Of a stretch of DNA of 25,345 nt, positions 7,983-16,301 are shown piece after piece. Position 1 is the first letter of the stretch, and each line of letters opens with the position of its first letter. The notes beneath the pieces were generated by a model. The model was not told the DNA's origin, did no database searches, and saw only the letters and a list, made by a program, of their open reading frames with translations. The translations under genes were made by a program, and so were the position numbers. The DNA is from Kiritimatiellia bacterium (GTDB taxonomy: Bacteria > Verrucomicrobiota > Kiritimatiellia > RFP12 > UBA1067): positions 1 through 25,345 of the forward strand of contig JAFXEA010000508.1 of NCBI GenBank assembly GCA_017521065.1, written 5' to 3'.

Positions 7983-9122
7983 ATGGCGAAGTCGAGTTTC
8001 AAGCACGTTCAGGTCTCTGGCATCGCGGCGGTGGTGCCGGACAATTGCATCAACATTGATGACGAGATTGCGTTCTTCAACAATGACAGTGCCCTGCTGG
8101 AGCGCAACAAAAAGATTCTGGGTTTAGGTACCCGGCATGTGGTGGATGACCGGACTAGCCTTTCGGATCTCCTTGTTGACGCTGCGGAGCATCTGATTTC
8201 ATCTATGCCCATCAAAAGAGAGAAGATAGATGCACTAATAGTTGTGTCGACTTCTCACGATTTCCATTATCCGGCAACTGCCTGTATTGTGCAGGGGAGA
8301 CTTGGACTTTCAGAAGAGTGTTCCAGTTTTGATGTGGCGGGATTGGGGTGTTCGGCGTATGTGCATGGACTATGGCTTGCTCATTCGCTTATTGCAAGTG
8401 GTACGGCGCACAAATGTCTTGTGTTGTCTGGGGATCTGACAAGTACCCATTCTGATAAGCGAAATCGTAATTCAAACATGTTATTTGGAGATGCGGGCAC
8501 GGCAACGCTTTTAGAGGAAACGGATGAGGTGTGCCAGTCATGGTTTATCACTGGTACAAGAGGCAAGGCATACGACAAGTTGATTGCACCAGCGGGTGGG
8601 TATTATCTGCCAATCCGCAATGACATTGCAGGATTGGAGATTAAAGACGAGGCGGGCAATGTCTGGAGGATGTATGACGACATTATGAAGGGTCTGGACG
8701 TATTCAAGTTTACAACTGAGATTGCACCCAAGGGTATTGCCGATATTCTGGCTTATTCAGGAAAGACCATTGACGAAGTGGATTATTTTGCCATCCACCA
8801 GGCCAATAAGCAGATAGTGACAACAGTCGCCCGTTGGGCGGGGCTTCCCAAAGACAAGTATTCGGCGGAAGCATTCTCAAAGTTTGGCAACTGCGGTGCA
8901 GCGGCTGTGACAATGGAACTTGTCAACCGGTTGCAGAAAGGCCCTCTTTGTGATGTATGCTTTGCGACGTTTGGCGTCGGCCTTTCGTGGGGATTCGCGT
9001 TGCTGGACTTGAAAAATGTATATGTAGCACCCATTGCTCTTTACAAGCCCCCGGCAAATGCAAAGACGCGTGAAGAGAAGATTAAGTACTGGGTCGACTA
9101 TTACAAAGAGGGGAACAAATGA
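7983..9122 (+). CDS. Beta-ketoacyl-ACP synthase III-like protein (FabH family)
   Basis: A 379-residue thiolase-fold condensing enzyme. The full Cys-His-Asn triad is visible: Cys123 in DVAGLGCSAYVHGL, His272 in FAIHQANKQ and Asn303 in FGNCGAA. The GV(G)LSWGFALL tail is also standard for FabH. Such enzymes condense an acyl-CoA starter with malonyl-ACP in one round. No KASI/II, dehydratase or enoyl reductase is present in the window, so a single extension followed by reduction (to a 3-hydroxyacyl-ACP) is the simplest reading. At 379 residues it is longer than housekeeping FabH (about 320), with an extra C-terminal tail. ATG 7983 follows the SDR stop by two bases, and the gene ends with an ATGA overlap. 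Confidence 0.9.
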   Translation: MAKSSFKHVQVSGIAAVVPDNCINIDDEIAFFNNDSALLERNKKILGLGTRHVVDDRTSLSDLLVDAAEHLISSMPIKREKIDALIVVSTSHDFHYPATACIVQGRLGLSEECSSFDVAGLGCSAYVHGLWLAHSLIASGTAHKCLVLSGDLTSTHSDKRNRNSNMLFGDAGTATLLEETDEVCQSWFITGTRGKAYDKLIAPAGGYYLPIRNDIAGLEIKDEAGNVWRMYDDIMKGLDVFKFTTEIAPKGIADILAYSGKTIDEVDYFAIHQANKQIVTTVARWAGLPKDKYSAEAFSKFGNCGAAAVTMELVNRLQKGPLCDVCFATFGVGLSWGFALLDLKNVYVAPIALYKPPANAKTREEKIKYWVDYYKEGNK

Positions 9123-9862
9123 CGCTTGAGGGCAAGACAGCTTTCATCACAGGGACGAACCGAGGACTCGGCAGGGCGTTTGTTGAGGTTTTCGCTGCAA
9201 ATCGGGCGAATGTCATCGCGCATGCGCGCAAGGAGACACCTGAGTTTCGCGAATTTCTGAATGATATTGCACAAAAGAACTCCGTGACGATTACACCAGT
9301 GTTCTTTGACATGACGGACTCGGCTGCAATGAGGTCCGTAGTGAGGTCGATTGTGATGGCAAAGACGCCCGTCAATATCCTCATAAATAGTGCAGGTGTT
9401 GCACATGGCGGACTCTTCCAAATGACGTCCATGGAGAAGATCCACGAAGTGTTCGTCGTCAATCTTTTTGCCCACATGGAACTGACGCAGCAGTTGCTGC
9501 GCTACATGATGCGGTTCCCTCATGGATCGATAGTGAACATCGCTTCAATTTCTGGGCTGGACCTCAAGAAGGGGAACTGCGCATACGGCGTCTCAAAGGC
9601 GGCTTTGATTGCTTTTACTAAGACGCTTGCCGCGGAAGTTGCACAATCAGGTCTGCGCGTAAATGCAGTTTGTCCAGGGTTGGCTGATACCGACATGGCG
9701 AACTTGATGGAAGCGAAGGCCGGTGCGGAGATGATTGCCAGAAGCGCGATGAATCGTTTGGGACAGCCGAGAGAGATCGCTGAAGTTGTGGCTTTTCTCG
9801 CGTCTGACGCGGCATCATTTGTCAATGGGCAGATCATAAGCGTCGATGGCGGTCGTGCGTGA
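9119..9862 (+). CDS. 3-oxoacyl-ACP reductase-like SDR (FabG family)
   Basis: A 247-residue classical SDR with every hallmark: TGTNRGLG (residues 11-18), NSAG (90-93), Asn115, Ser143 (NIASISG), Tyr156 and Lys160 (AYGVSKAAL), then RVNAVCPG and the GQIISVDGG ending. It reduces a keto group using NAD(P)H. It is the second SDR in the module and closer to FabG than the first. ATGA overlap with the KASIII-like gene suggests it acts on that enzyme's beta-ketoacyl product. An alternative is reduction of the LuxC-derived aldehyde or the transketolase-derived ketone. Confidence 0.92.
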   Translation: MTLEGKTAFITGTNRGLGRAFVEVFAANRANVIAHARKETPEFREFLNDIAQKNSVTITPVFFDMTDSAAMRSVVRSIVMAKTPVNILINSAGVAHGGLFQMTSMEKIHEVFVVNLFAHMELTQQLLRYMMRFPHGSIVNIASISGLDLKKGNCAYGVSKAALIAFTKTLAAEVAQSGLRVNAVCPGLADTDMANLMEAKAGAEMIARSAMNRLGQPREIAEVVAFLASDAASFVNGQIISVDGGRA

Positions 9863-9871
9863 GGAATGGGA

Positions 9872-10666
9872 ATGAATACACGTGAAATGCGCATTGATCT
9901 CTTGAAGATGGGGTTGGCGGCGAAGTCTGCTGGAGCTCATCTTGGAGGATCTTTGTCGCTTGTCGAAGTCATGGCTGCCTTGTATGGTGAGGTGATGAGA
10001 TTCGATTCGGCGAATCCGCAGGCAGAGAACCGTGATCGGCTGATTTTTAGCAAGGGACATGGTGTGATGGCGCAATATGTGGCGTTGAAGCAGGTCGGCG
10101 TGTTGACAGAAGAGGAACTCTTGACCTATAAGACGACGGGAAGTGTCGTCAGCGCCCATCCCTCCATTCACTAAGCGCGTCTCGGCATTGATTTCGCTAG
10201 TGGCAGTCTAGGGCAGGGGCTCTCGCAGGGTGTCGGCGTCGCGTTGGCGTTACGGCGCAAACAAAATGAGCTAGTTCGAGTTTTCGTGATTCTCGGCGAT
10301 GGTGAATGCGATGAAGGGTCCGTATGGGAGGCAGCAGCAGCTGCTGCGCACTATCGGTTGAACAATCTGATTGCTATCATTGACCAGAATCAGTTGCAGT
10401 ATGACGGCCCAACAGCGCAGGTGCTTGACTTGTCGGATATGACTGCGAAATGGCGGGCGTTTGGCTGGGAGGTGATGTCGGTTGATGGGCACGATGTCGA
10501 GGCCGTTGCCGCCGCGTGTGATAAATGTGGAGATAGACCATTGGCGATAATTGCTCAAACGATCAAGGGCAAGGGTGTCTCATTCATGGAAAATGTTCCA
10601 GCATGGCATCATGGCATGGTGACGCAGAAGATCTACGATCAGGCAATGGCAGAACTGGAGGCGTAG
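9872..10666 (+). pseudogene. Transketolase N-terminal subunit, interrupted by an in-frame TAA
   Basis: The N-terminal (TPP pyrophosphate-binding) half of a split transketolase. The first part, 9872-10174, shows AGAHLGGSLS, RLIFSKGHGV and SAHPSIH. A TAA at 10172-10174 then stops the frame. The same frame continues without any shift as ARLGIDFASGSLGQGLS, then GDGECDEGSVWEAA...NNL (the TPP/Mg motif) and ends at 10666. A functional protein of about 264 residues would need all of it. A single base change to TAA, or a sequencing error, explains it; the rest of the frame is intact, so the damage is recent or artefactual. ATG 9872 has GAGGA six bases upstream. Restart at TTG 10244 would lack half of the cofactor site. 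Confidence 0.85.
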
Positions 10667-10668
10667 GC

Positions 10669-11643
10669 ATGATCGCTTTCAATTCGATGAATGTGCGAAT
10701 CTGGTCGATGCTGGGTAGTTGTGGGGCGTTCGGCCAGGCGGCGCTTGATCTGCCAGAAGTCAATGACAGGGTCGTTGTGTTAACTTCCGACCTGTGCGTG
10801 TTCTCTGGACTAGAACGTTTTCGGGCAAAGTTTCCGGATAGGCTCTACAATGTCGGCATTGCTGAACAGAATATGGTTGGCGTTGCGGCGGGCTTTGCCA
10901 AAGAGGGGTTCGTCCCGTTCGCCACAACATACGCAGCATTCGCGTCTATGCGGTGTGCCGATCAGGTGAAAGTAAACATGGGTTATATGGGACTTCCCAT
11001 CAAGCTTGTAGGCTTGACGGCGGGATTTGCTGTGGGGGCCCTGGGGGCCACACACATGAGCCTTGAAGACGTGGCCGTGATGCGCGCTATTCCGAACGTG
11101 ACGCTCCTTTCGCCGGCAGATTGCACGGCGACGGTAAAAGCCGTACAGGTTGCGGCCACTTGCCCAGGGCCTGTTTACCTGCGCCTTTCGGGGCCGATGC
11201 CGAATCCGATTGTTTACAAAGGTGATTGTCCGTTTGAGATCGGCAGGGCGAATACGCTCAGGGATGGTACGGATGTCAGCGTCATCGCGACCGGCAGCAT
11301 GGTCTATCAGGCATTGAAGGCGGCAGAACTACTGGAAGGGGCCGGCGTCTCGACGGAAGTCATCGATATGCACACCATCCAGCCGCTGGACGAGGACGTC
11401 GTCAACCGTGCCTGCGGCAGGAAGCTGATCGTGACCGTCGAGGAACATTCCGTAGTTGGCGGTTTGGGTAGTGCCGTTGCGGAACGAATCGCATGTTGTG
11501 TGCGACATCCGCGGCTTTTGATGGTGGGCCATGAGGGCCGTTACCCTCTTGCCGGGTCGTATGGAGACCTGATTCGGCAGGATGGACTTGACGCCGAGAG
11601 CATTTACAAAAAAGTGATTCAGCATCTTAAGGAGAAAACATGA
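10669..11643 (+). CDS. Transketolase C-terminal subunit
   Basis: A 324-residue protein with the transketolase pyrimidine-binding and C-terminal domains. The conserved catalytic glutamate lies in GIAEQNMVGVAAG (Glu66), followed by GLTAGFAVGALGATHMSLEDVAVMR and the domain III motif VTVEEHSVVGGLGSAVAE. It pairs with the N-half upstream (three bases apart) to form the two-subunit enzyme that moves a two-carbon ketol unit from a ketose to an aldehyde. ATG 10669 is the first ATG in frame after that stop. Placed among ACP, LuxE and LuxC genes, it may use an aldehyde made by this module as acceptor rather than a pentose-phosphate sugar; that is inference. Without an intact partner it is probably inactive. 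Confidence 0.92.
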   Translation: MIAFNSMNVRIWSMLGSCGAFGQAALDLPEVNDRVVVLTSDLCVFSGLERFRAKFPDRLYNVGIAEQNMVGVAAGFAKEGFVPFATTYAAFASMRCADQVKVNMGYMGLPIKLVGLTAGFAVGALGATHMSLEDVAVMRAIPNVTLLSPADCTATVKAVQVAATCPGPVYLRLSGPMPNPIVYKGDCPFEIGRANTLRDGTDVSVIATGSMVYQALKAAELLEGAGVSTEVIDMHTIQPLDEDVVNRACGRKLIVTVEEHSVVGGLGSAVAERIACCVRHPRLLMVGHEGRYPLAGSYGDLIRQDGLDAESIYKKVIQHLKEKT

Positions 11644-11879
11644 CAAACATCGAGAAATACACACAAGCTTTCGTCAATGCGTTCGGTGTCGATGCCGAAT
11701 CTGCGAAGGCACTGAAGTACCAGGACATTCCCGCATGGGATTCGGTTGGACACATGGGGCTTATTGCTCAGCTGGAAGAGCAGTTTGGAATAATGATGGA
11801 ACCAGATGATATCGTTGATTTGAGCAGCTTCGAGAAGGGCAAGGATATCTTGGCGACGAAGTATGGGGTTGAGTTTTGA
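11640..11879 (+). CDS. Acyl carrier protein 2
   Basis: A 79-residue carrier protein. Ser35 in AWDSVGHMGLIAQLEEQFGI is the phosphopantetheine site. The DSVGHM form is common in ACPs encoded beside LuxE/LuxC and RfbL-like ligases, in contrast to ACP1 (DSLAVM). It starts by ATGA overlap with the transketolase subunit and has an AAGGAGA site. Its last three codons and stop lie inside a heptamer array (11871-11915), so the array may have set its C-terminus. It probably receives the acyl group activated by the downstream AMP ligase. Confidence 0.88.
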   Translation: MTNIEKYTQAFVNAFGVDAESAKALKYQDIPAWDSVGHMGLIAQLEEQFGIMMEPDDIVDLSSFEKGKDILATKYGVEF

Positions 11880-11915
11880 GTTCGAAGTTTGAAGTTCAAA
11901 GTTTGGAGTTTAAAG
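11871..11915. repeat. Heptamer array A, over the ACP2 stop codon
   Basis: About six consecutive degenerate heptamers of form RAGTTYN, in strict 7-base register, beginning GAGTTTT and GAGTTCG. The first unit holds the ACP2 stop codon; the rest fill the gap before the ligase gene. It belongs to a set of six 7- or 8-base arrays in this window. Confidence 0.75.
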
Positions 11916-11957
11916 CCTTGGGTTGAAGTTATAAGGATGTATTGAAAGTGTTGAAGG

Positions 11958-13334
11958 ATGGCAGAAGCGGTCTTTAATCTTGGTTTTGACGGAGTGGCCG
12001 TTGTCGCGGATGATGGCAGAGAGGTGAGCTATGCCGATCTGAAGCAGATGACAGAGGAATGGGCGGCGAAGGTGCCACCGCGCTCGCTCGTATTTCTGCT
12101 TGTGGGTAACAACCTCGATTCGCTTGTCGCATACGTGGCGTGCCTGAACCACGGAATCGTGCCGTTGATGCTAGATGCGAAGATTGACGGGCAGCTGTTG
12201 CAGCGGTTTATTGAAATCTATCGGCCCGATTTTATTTGGCGACCGAGCAGTGAAGGGTATGTGCTTGAGGAAGGACTTCGGACTTCAGACTTCAGACATC
12301 CGGCATTGTTTGAGGACTTGGCACTTTTGTTGACAACTTCTGGTTCTACGGGGTCGCCGAAGCTAGTAAGGCAGAGCTACAAGAATATCAAGGCGAATAC
12401 GGCGAGTATAGTTGAGTATTTGAGACTCGATTCTACGGAGCGCCCAATCACAACGCTGCCGATGAACTACACGTACGGGCTCTCCATCGTCAATTCGCAT
12501 CTGACCGTTGGCGCGACAATTCTGCTCACCGAGAAAAGTATCATGCAGCGGGAGTTCTGGAACTTCTTTACGGAACAAGGTACGACGAGTTTTGGCGGAG
12601 TTCCATATACGTATGAGATGCTTGACAAGCTGATGTTCTTTAGGCGGAAACTGCCAAGCCTGCGCACGATGACGCAGGCAGGCGGAAAGATACTTCCGAC
12701 GCTACATCAGAAGTTTGCCGAGTATGCGAAGCGCGAAGGGAAGAATTTTGTTGTGATGTACGGGCAGTGTGAGGCAACAGCACGTATGTCGTATCTTCCG
12801 CCCGAACGGGCGCTTGATAAGGTTGGTTCGATGGGCATCGCTATTCCTGGCGGGCGCTTCTCGCTCATTGACGTTGACGGAAGAGCAATCAACGAGCCGG
12901 ACATTACAGGGGAGCTCGTCTATGACGGCGCAAACGTCACGCTGGGGTATGCGGAATGCGCTGACGATCTCTCCAAAGGAGATGAGCGCCATGGCAGACT
13001 CGTTACGGGCGACATGGCCAGGCGCGATACGGATGGCTTCTACTACATTGTTGGACGAAAGAAGCGCTTCCTTAAGATCTTCGGCAACCGAGTAAACCTT
13101 GATGAGACCGAGCGATTGATAAAGGGAGCCTTCCCCGACTTGGATTGCGCGTGTGGAGGCATTGACGACAAGATGAAGATTTTTATCACTGACGAAACGC
13201 AAGTGCAGTCAATACGTGATTTCGTAGCCGAAAAGACCCATTTGAACTTTACAGCCTTTGATGTTCGTCCCATTGTGTCCATACCGAAAAACGAAAGCGG
13301 AAAGACGCTTTATTCGGAGTTGCCAATTTCATGA
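11958..13334 (+). CDS. AMP-dependent synthetase/ligase (ANL family, RfbL-like)
   Basis: A 458-residue adenylating enzyme. Core motifs run in order: LLLTTSGSTGSPKLV (ATP loop, about 124-138), YGQCEA (about 268), TGDMARRDTDGFYYIVGRKK (about 350-368) and PKNESGKT with the catalytic lysine near the end. It should convert a carboxylic acid to acyl-AMP and load it on ACP2 or CoA. It is shorter than typical acyl-CoA ligases (about 500-550), mainly in the N-terminal domain. Residues 106-114 are encoded by a heptamer array (12273-12300). The start has only a weak site (AAAG, nine bases upstream), and an in-frame stop just upstream fixes ATG 11958 as the first possible ATG. Substrate unknown. Confidence 0.88.
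   Translation: MAEAVFNLGFDGVAVVADDGREVSYADLKQMTEEWAAKVPPRSLVFLLVGNNLDSLVAYVACLNHGIVPLMLDAKIDGQLLQRFIEIYRPDFIWRPSSEGYVLEEGLRTSDFRHPALFEDLALLLTTSGSTGSPKLVRQSYKNIKANTASIVEYLRLDSTERPITTLPMNYTYGLSIVNSHLTVGATILLTEKSIMQREFWNFFTEQGTTSFGGVPYTYEMLDKLMFFRRKLPSLRTMTQAGGKILPTLHQKFAEYAKREGKNFVVMYGQCEATARMSYLPPERALDKVGSMGIAIPGGRFSLIDVDGRAINEPDITGELVYDGANVTLGYAECADDLSKGDERHGRLVTGDMARRDTDGFYYIVGRKKRFLKIFGNRVNLDETERLIKGAFPDLDCACGGIDDKMKIFITDETQVQSIRDFVAEKTHLNFTAFDVRPIVSIPKNESGKTLYSELPIS
12273..12300. repeat. Heptamer array B, in frame inside the ligase gene
   Basis: Four perfect-register heptamers (GGACTTC, GGACTTC, AGACTTC, AGACATC). They encode the short stretch GLRTSDFRH between the N-terminal domain strands and the ATP loop of the ligase, a place where a linker could tolerate extra residues. 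Confidence 0.75.
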
Positions 13335-14419
13335 ATGACCTGACGGAATTTTTTGAGAGCGGACCTTACTCCTGGGATAGGGCGAAGAAGTCGGCAAGGC
13401 TCTTGGCCAAGCTCGGGGAATTGACCGAATGGCATCTGGAGCATTGCGAACCATATCGCCGAATACTAGACCATCTCGGCGTGGATGTGGCGGCCATTAA
13501 TCGCTATGAGGATATACCGTTTCTTCCCGTGCCTGTCTTCAAGACGATGGAGTTGCGGAGCATTACGAGCGAATCGGTGTTTAAGACACTGACATCCTCC
13601 GGTACGACGGGCCAGGCCGTGTCGCGCATTTATCTGGACCGGGAAACAGCCTCTATGCAGCAGAAGACTCTAGTAAAGATTGTTTCCTCCTTTACCAGTG
13701 CCTCGCGACTGCCTATGCTGATTATTGACAGTCCGTCTGTAATCAAGGACAGAAAGATGTTTTCAGCGCGTGGCGCGGGCATTCTTGGATTCTCGATGTT
13801 TGGCGTGGATCGGACATATGCGCTGAACGACGAGATGAAGATCAATGTTGCCGCCATTGAGCAGTTTCTAGAACGCCACAGCAACGAACGGATTCTGCTC
13901 TTTGGCTTCACGTTCATGATCTGGCAGTTCTTCTATAAGGAACTTCTGAAATTATCTGGCTCAAAAGAGCGGTTTGACTTCTCAAAGGGTGTATTGATTC
14001 ATGGTGGCGGTTGGAAGAAGTTGGCCAATGAAGCGGTCTCACCTGCTGAGTTCAAGGATCGGTTGGAGTTGGTATGTGGTCTTACGGATATCCACGACTA
14101 CTATGGCATGGTGGAGCAGACTGGTGCGATCTACATGCAATGCGAATGTGGGCATCTCCATGCGTCGAATTTCTCGGATGTATTGATTCGGCGCGGGAGC
14201 GATTTTTCGCTTTGTGGAAGTGGCGAACGTGGAATCGTGCAGGTCGTGTCGGTATTGCCTTATTCGTATCCTGGACATTCGCTTCTGACGCAAGACGAGG
14301 GAACGGTTTTGGGAGAGGACGACTGCCCTTGTGGACGCAAGGGCAAGTACTTTGTCATCCACGGACGTCTCAAGAATGCGGAAGTGAGGGGTTGTAGTGA
14401 CACTTTCGAACGTAAATAA
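13331..14419 (+). CDS. LuxE-type acyl-protein synthetase
   Basis: A 362-residue LuxE-family (ANL-related) enzyme. The ATP loop is LTSSGTTGQ (about 87-95), followed by HGGGWKKL (about 224-231), DYYGMVEQTG (256-265), CPCGRKGKYF (332-341) and the C-terminal NAEVRGCSDT (349-358). In bioluminescent bacteria LuxE activates a fatty acid with ATP, holds it on a cysteine close to its C-terminus and passes it to LuxC; Cys355 here is a plausible equivalent. It overlaps the upstream ligase by four bases and the LuxC gene by 23. No luciferase genes are present, so the role is in making a glycan substituent. Relatives occur in O-antigen loci. Confidence 0.93.
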   Translation: MNDLTEFFESGPYSWDRAKKSARLLAKLGELTEWHLEHCEPYRRILDHLGVDVAAINRYEDIPFLPVPVFKTMELRSITSESVFKTLTSSGTTGQAVSRIYLDRETASMQQKTLVKIVSSFTSASRLPMLIIDSPSVIKDRKMFSARGAGILGFSMFGVDRTYALNDEMKINVAAIEQFLERHSNERILLFGFTFMIWQFFYKELLKLSGSKERFDFSKGVLIHGGGWKKLANEAVSPAEFKDRLELVCGLTDIHDYYGMVEQTGAIYMQCECGHLHASNFSDVLIRRGSDFSLCGSGERGIVQVVSVLPYSYPGHSLLTQDEGTVLGEDDCPCGRKGKYFVIHGRLKNAEVRGCSDTFERK

Positions 14420-15569
14420 TACGCCGCTACGTCCATTCGAGCCGATGGTTATGGATTGCCTTGGGGAAATCTCCGTGGCGATTCTGAAATCTTCCGTCGG
14501 TCGGCAGTTCCCAGATTTGACGGCTTTCGCCTTTTACATCCGCAAAGCGAATCTTCAGAAGTTGTCGTTGAACTTGAATCCTGATGAAATTCGACTCGGT
14601 CGCGGACTCTGCTTCCACATCGCACCTGCGAACATCCCGATTAATTTTGCCTTTTCGTGGGCATTCTCACTCCTCGCCGGCAATGCGAATATTGTGCGCT
14701 TGCCATCCAAACCGTTTCCACAAGTCGATGCGCTTCTCTCTGTCATCTACGCATCACTCACCAGAAACAAGAAACTCGAAACCAGAAACCTTTTTGTCAA
14801 GTATCCGCGTACGGACAACGAGACGACGGCGGCTTATTGCCAGATGGCAGATTGCCGGATGATCTGGGGTGGCGATCGGACTATTGCGTCTGTCAAGGCA
14901 TTACCGACAAAGCCACGCTGCGTGGATATATGCTTTGCAGACCGCTATTCAGTCGCTCTTATCAATGCGGAGGCGATTCTGAAGGCGGATGACGCTCAGA
15001 TCGCCCGTCTCGCACAGGATTTCTACAACGACACCTATCTCATGGACCAAAACGCATGTTCGTCACCGCAGGTGATACTTTGGGAAGTTGGGAAGTTGGG
15101 AAGTTGGGAAGTTGAGAAGGCGCAAGAGAGATTCTGGAATGCGGTATATGAACTTGCCGAAAAAAGATATGTTCTGCAGGATGCGGTAGCCGTTGACAAA
15201 TACACGCTCTTTTGCGAAGAGGTGGCAGGGAACGATAATATCCAATCGATAAGGCGGAAGGCGAATCTGCTTTATCGCGTCGAGTTAAAGTCGCTTCCTC
15301 CCGACATCATTTCGCACCGTGGCAAGGCGGGGTTCTTCTTTGAGTATGTTTTGAAAGACCGCGAAGAATTCTTTTCTGTGGTGACGGAGAAGTTCCAGAC
15401 GATTACGCAGTTTGGAATTGATGCATCGGAGCTGGCCCAGCAAATTGCCTTCGCACATCTACGTGGTATTGATCGTATCGTACCGATTGGCAAGGCGATG
15501 GACATTGGGGTGCTCTGGGATGGTCATGATTTGATTCGCGAGTTGTCTCGTTGCGTCGTGGCACAATGA
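14397..15569 (+). CDS. LuxC-type acyl-CoA/acyl-ACP reductase
   Basis: A 390-residue member of the LuxC family in the aldehyde dehydrogenase superfamily. Seen are HIAPANIPINFAFSWAFSLLAG (about 74-95, nucleotide-binding region), VRLPSKPFPQ and the catalytic Cys221 in QNACSSPQ. It should reduce an acyl thioester to an aldehyde with NADPH, fed by LuxE. It starts at GTG 14397 with GAGGGG a few bases upstream, inside the end of the LuxE gene. Two short arrays lie in the reading frame: a heptamer array (residues about 122-131) and an octamer array (about 229-239). The second follows the catalytic Cys by only eight residues and may affect activity. Length is below LuxC (about 480), mainly at the N-terminus. 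Confidence 0.92.
   Translation: MTLSNVNNTPLRPFEPMVMDCLGEISVAILKSSVGRQFPDLTAFAFYIRKANLQKLSLNLNPDEIRLGRGLCFHIAPANIPINFAFSWAFSLLAGNANIVRLPSKPFPQVDALLSVIYASLTRNKKLETRNLFVKYPRTDNETTAAYCQMADCRMIWGGDRTIASVKALPTKPRCVDICFADRYSVALINAEAILKADDAQIARLAQDFYNDTYLMDQNACSSPQVILWEVGKLGSWEVEKAQERFWNAVYELAEKRYVLQDAVAVDKYTLFCEEVAGNDNIQSIRRKANLLYRVELKSLPPDIISHRGKAGFFFEYVLKDREEFFSVVTEKFQTITQFGIDASELAQQIAFAHLRGIDRIVPIGKAMDIGVLWDGHDLIRELSRCVVAQ
14762..14789. repeat. Heptamer array C, in frame inside the LuxC-type gene
   Basis: Four heptamers ending in GAAAC (CAGAAAC, AAGAAAC, TCGAAAC, CAGAAAC). They encode part of TRNKKLETRN in the LuxC-type protein. The unit is the reverse complement of the GTTTCNN unit of array F at 21801. 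Confidence 0.75.
15082..15113. repeat. Octamer array D, in frame inside the LuxC-type gene
   Basis: Four identical copies of GGGAAGTT in tandem. Eight bases is not a multiple of three, so the encoded peptide (WEVGKLGSWEVEK) repeats only every 24 bases. Gain or loss of one unit would shift the frame of the reductase, so this could act as a phase-variation tract. Confidence 0.85.
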
Positions 15570-16291
15570 GAGAAATGAAGCAGATTGTCAAGCATCTTGT
15601 CTTGAAGGCCTTTGCGTTCCTGTTTAGGGATGATGGCCCAAAGGTCGTGTATTATCATGACGTAGGGACGTCTTATACCGATATGGGAACACCGATTGAA
15701 CTTCTGAAAGCGCATGTCGCATGTGCGCGGCGGATGGGTTTCTCGTTTGTATCCAGGCTTGAAGACTTGAATGCGCCGAAGAAACTACTGATGTGTTTTG
15801 ATGACGGTTTTCGTGGCCTATGGGACGAACAGGATTATTTCTTTCGAGAGGGGATTTCCCCGACAGTTTTCATAGCCGTCGATCTGGTTGGTCAATCGGG
15901 ATATCTGACATGGGACGAAATACGAGAACTTCAGCGCCATGGCTTTGTCTTTCAATCTCATACATGGAGCCATCGTCCATTGACAGATGTTCCAGATGAA
16001 GAACTGCCGCATGAATTGGCCGAAGCACGGGAGGCCATTGGCGTCGAACTGGGGCATGATCCCGATATGCTGTGTTTCCCATGCGGGATGCATTCTCAAA
16101 AGGTTGTAGAGGCGGCGAAGTCAGCAGGATACAGGAAGCTCTTTGCGTCATATCCCGGATGTGTCGCCAGCGATGAGTTGCTTGTCCCACGTAATCTCGT
16201 GCAGAATCTGACGGCGGCTGATTTTGCGCATGTCATACACGGGGCTCTTTGCCCGCTCAGAAATCGGTATGTGCGTCAACATGTTAGGTGA
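15566..16291 (+). CDS. Polysaccharide deacetylase (NodB-like, CE4)
   Basis: A 241-residue NodB-homology protein. Motif 1 is MCFDDGF (Asp79/Asp80, base and metal ligand) and motif 2 is SHTWSH (His132 and His136, zinc ligands). The later FPCGMHS corresponds to the family's YPyG motif. KVVYYHDVG near the start is the usual opening of the barrel. These enzymes remove N- or O-acetyl groups from sugars in a metal-dependent way. No signal peptide is seen, so it probably acts in the cytoplasm on a lipid-linked precursor. ATG 15566 overlaps the LuxC stop (ATGA); ATG 15575 is an alternative start. It may free an amine or hydroxyl for the module's acyl group (inference). Confidence 0.9.
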   Translation: MREMKQIVKHLVLKAFAFLFRDDGPKVVYYHDVGTSYTDMGTPIELLKAHVACARRMGFSFVSRLEDLNAPKKLLMCFDDGFRGLWDEQDYFFREGISPTVFIAVDLVGQSGYLTWDEIRELQRHGFVFQSHTWSHRPLTDVPDEELPHELAEAREAIGVELGHDPDMLCFPCGMHSQKVVEAAKSAGYRKLFASYPGCVASDELLVPRNLVQNLTAADFAHVIHGALCPLRNRYVRQHVR

Positions 16292-16301
16292 GATTTGAGG
16301 A

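Noticed and set aside
10172..10174. Stop codon reassignment (TAA read as an amino acid)
   Set aside because: TAA ends other intact genes here (4929, 7980), so a changed code is not supported.
11871..11915. A CRISPR array or phage attachment site
   Set aside because: The units are seven bases, contiguous and degenerate, without spacers, cas genes or an integrase.
13331..15569. A bioluminescence (lux) operon
   Set aside because: LuxE- and LuxC-type genes are present, but no luciferase (luxA/luxB) or luxD is seen and the context is glycan synthesis.
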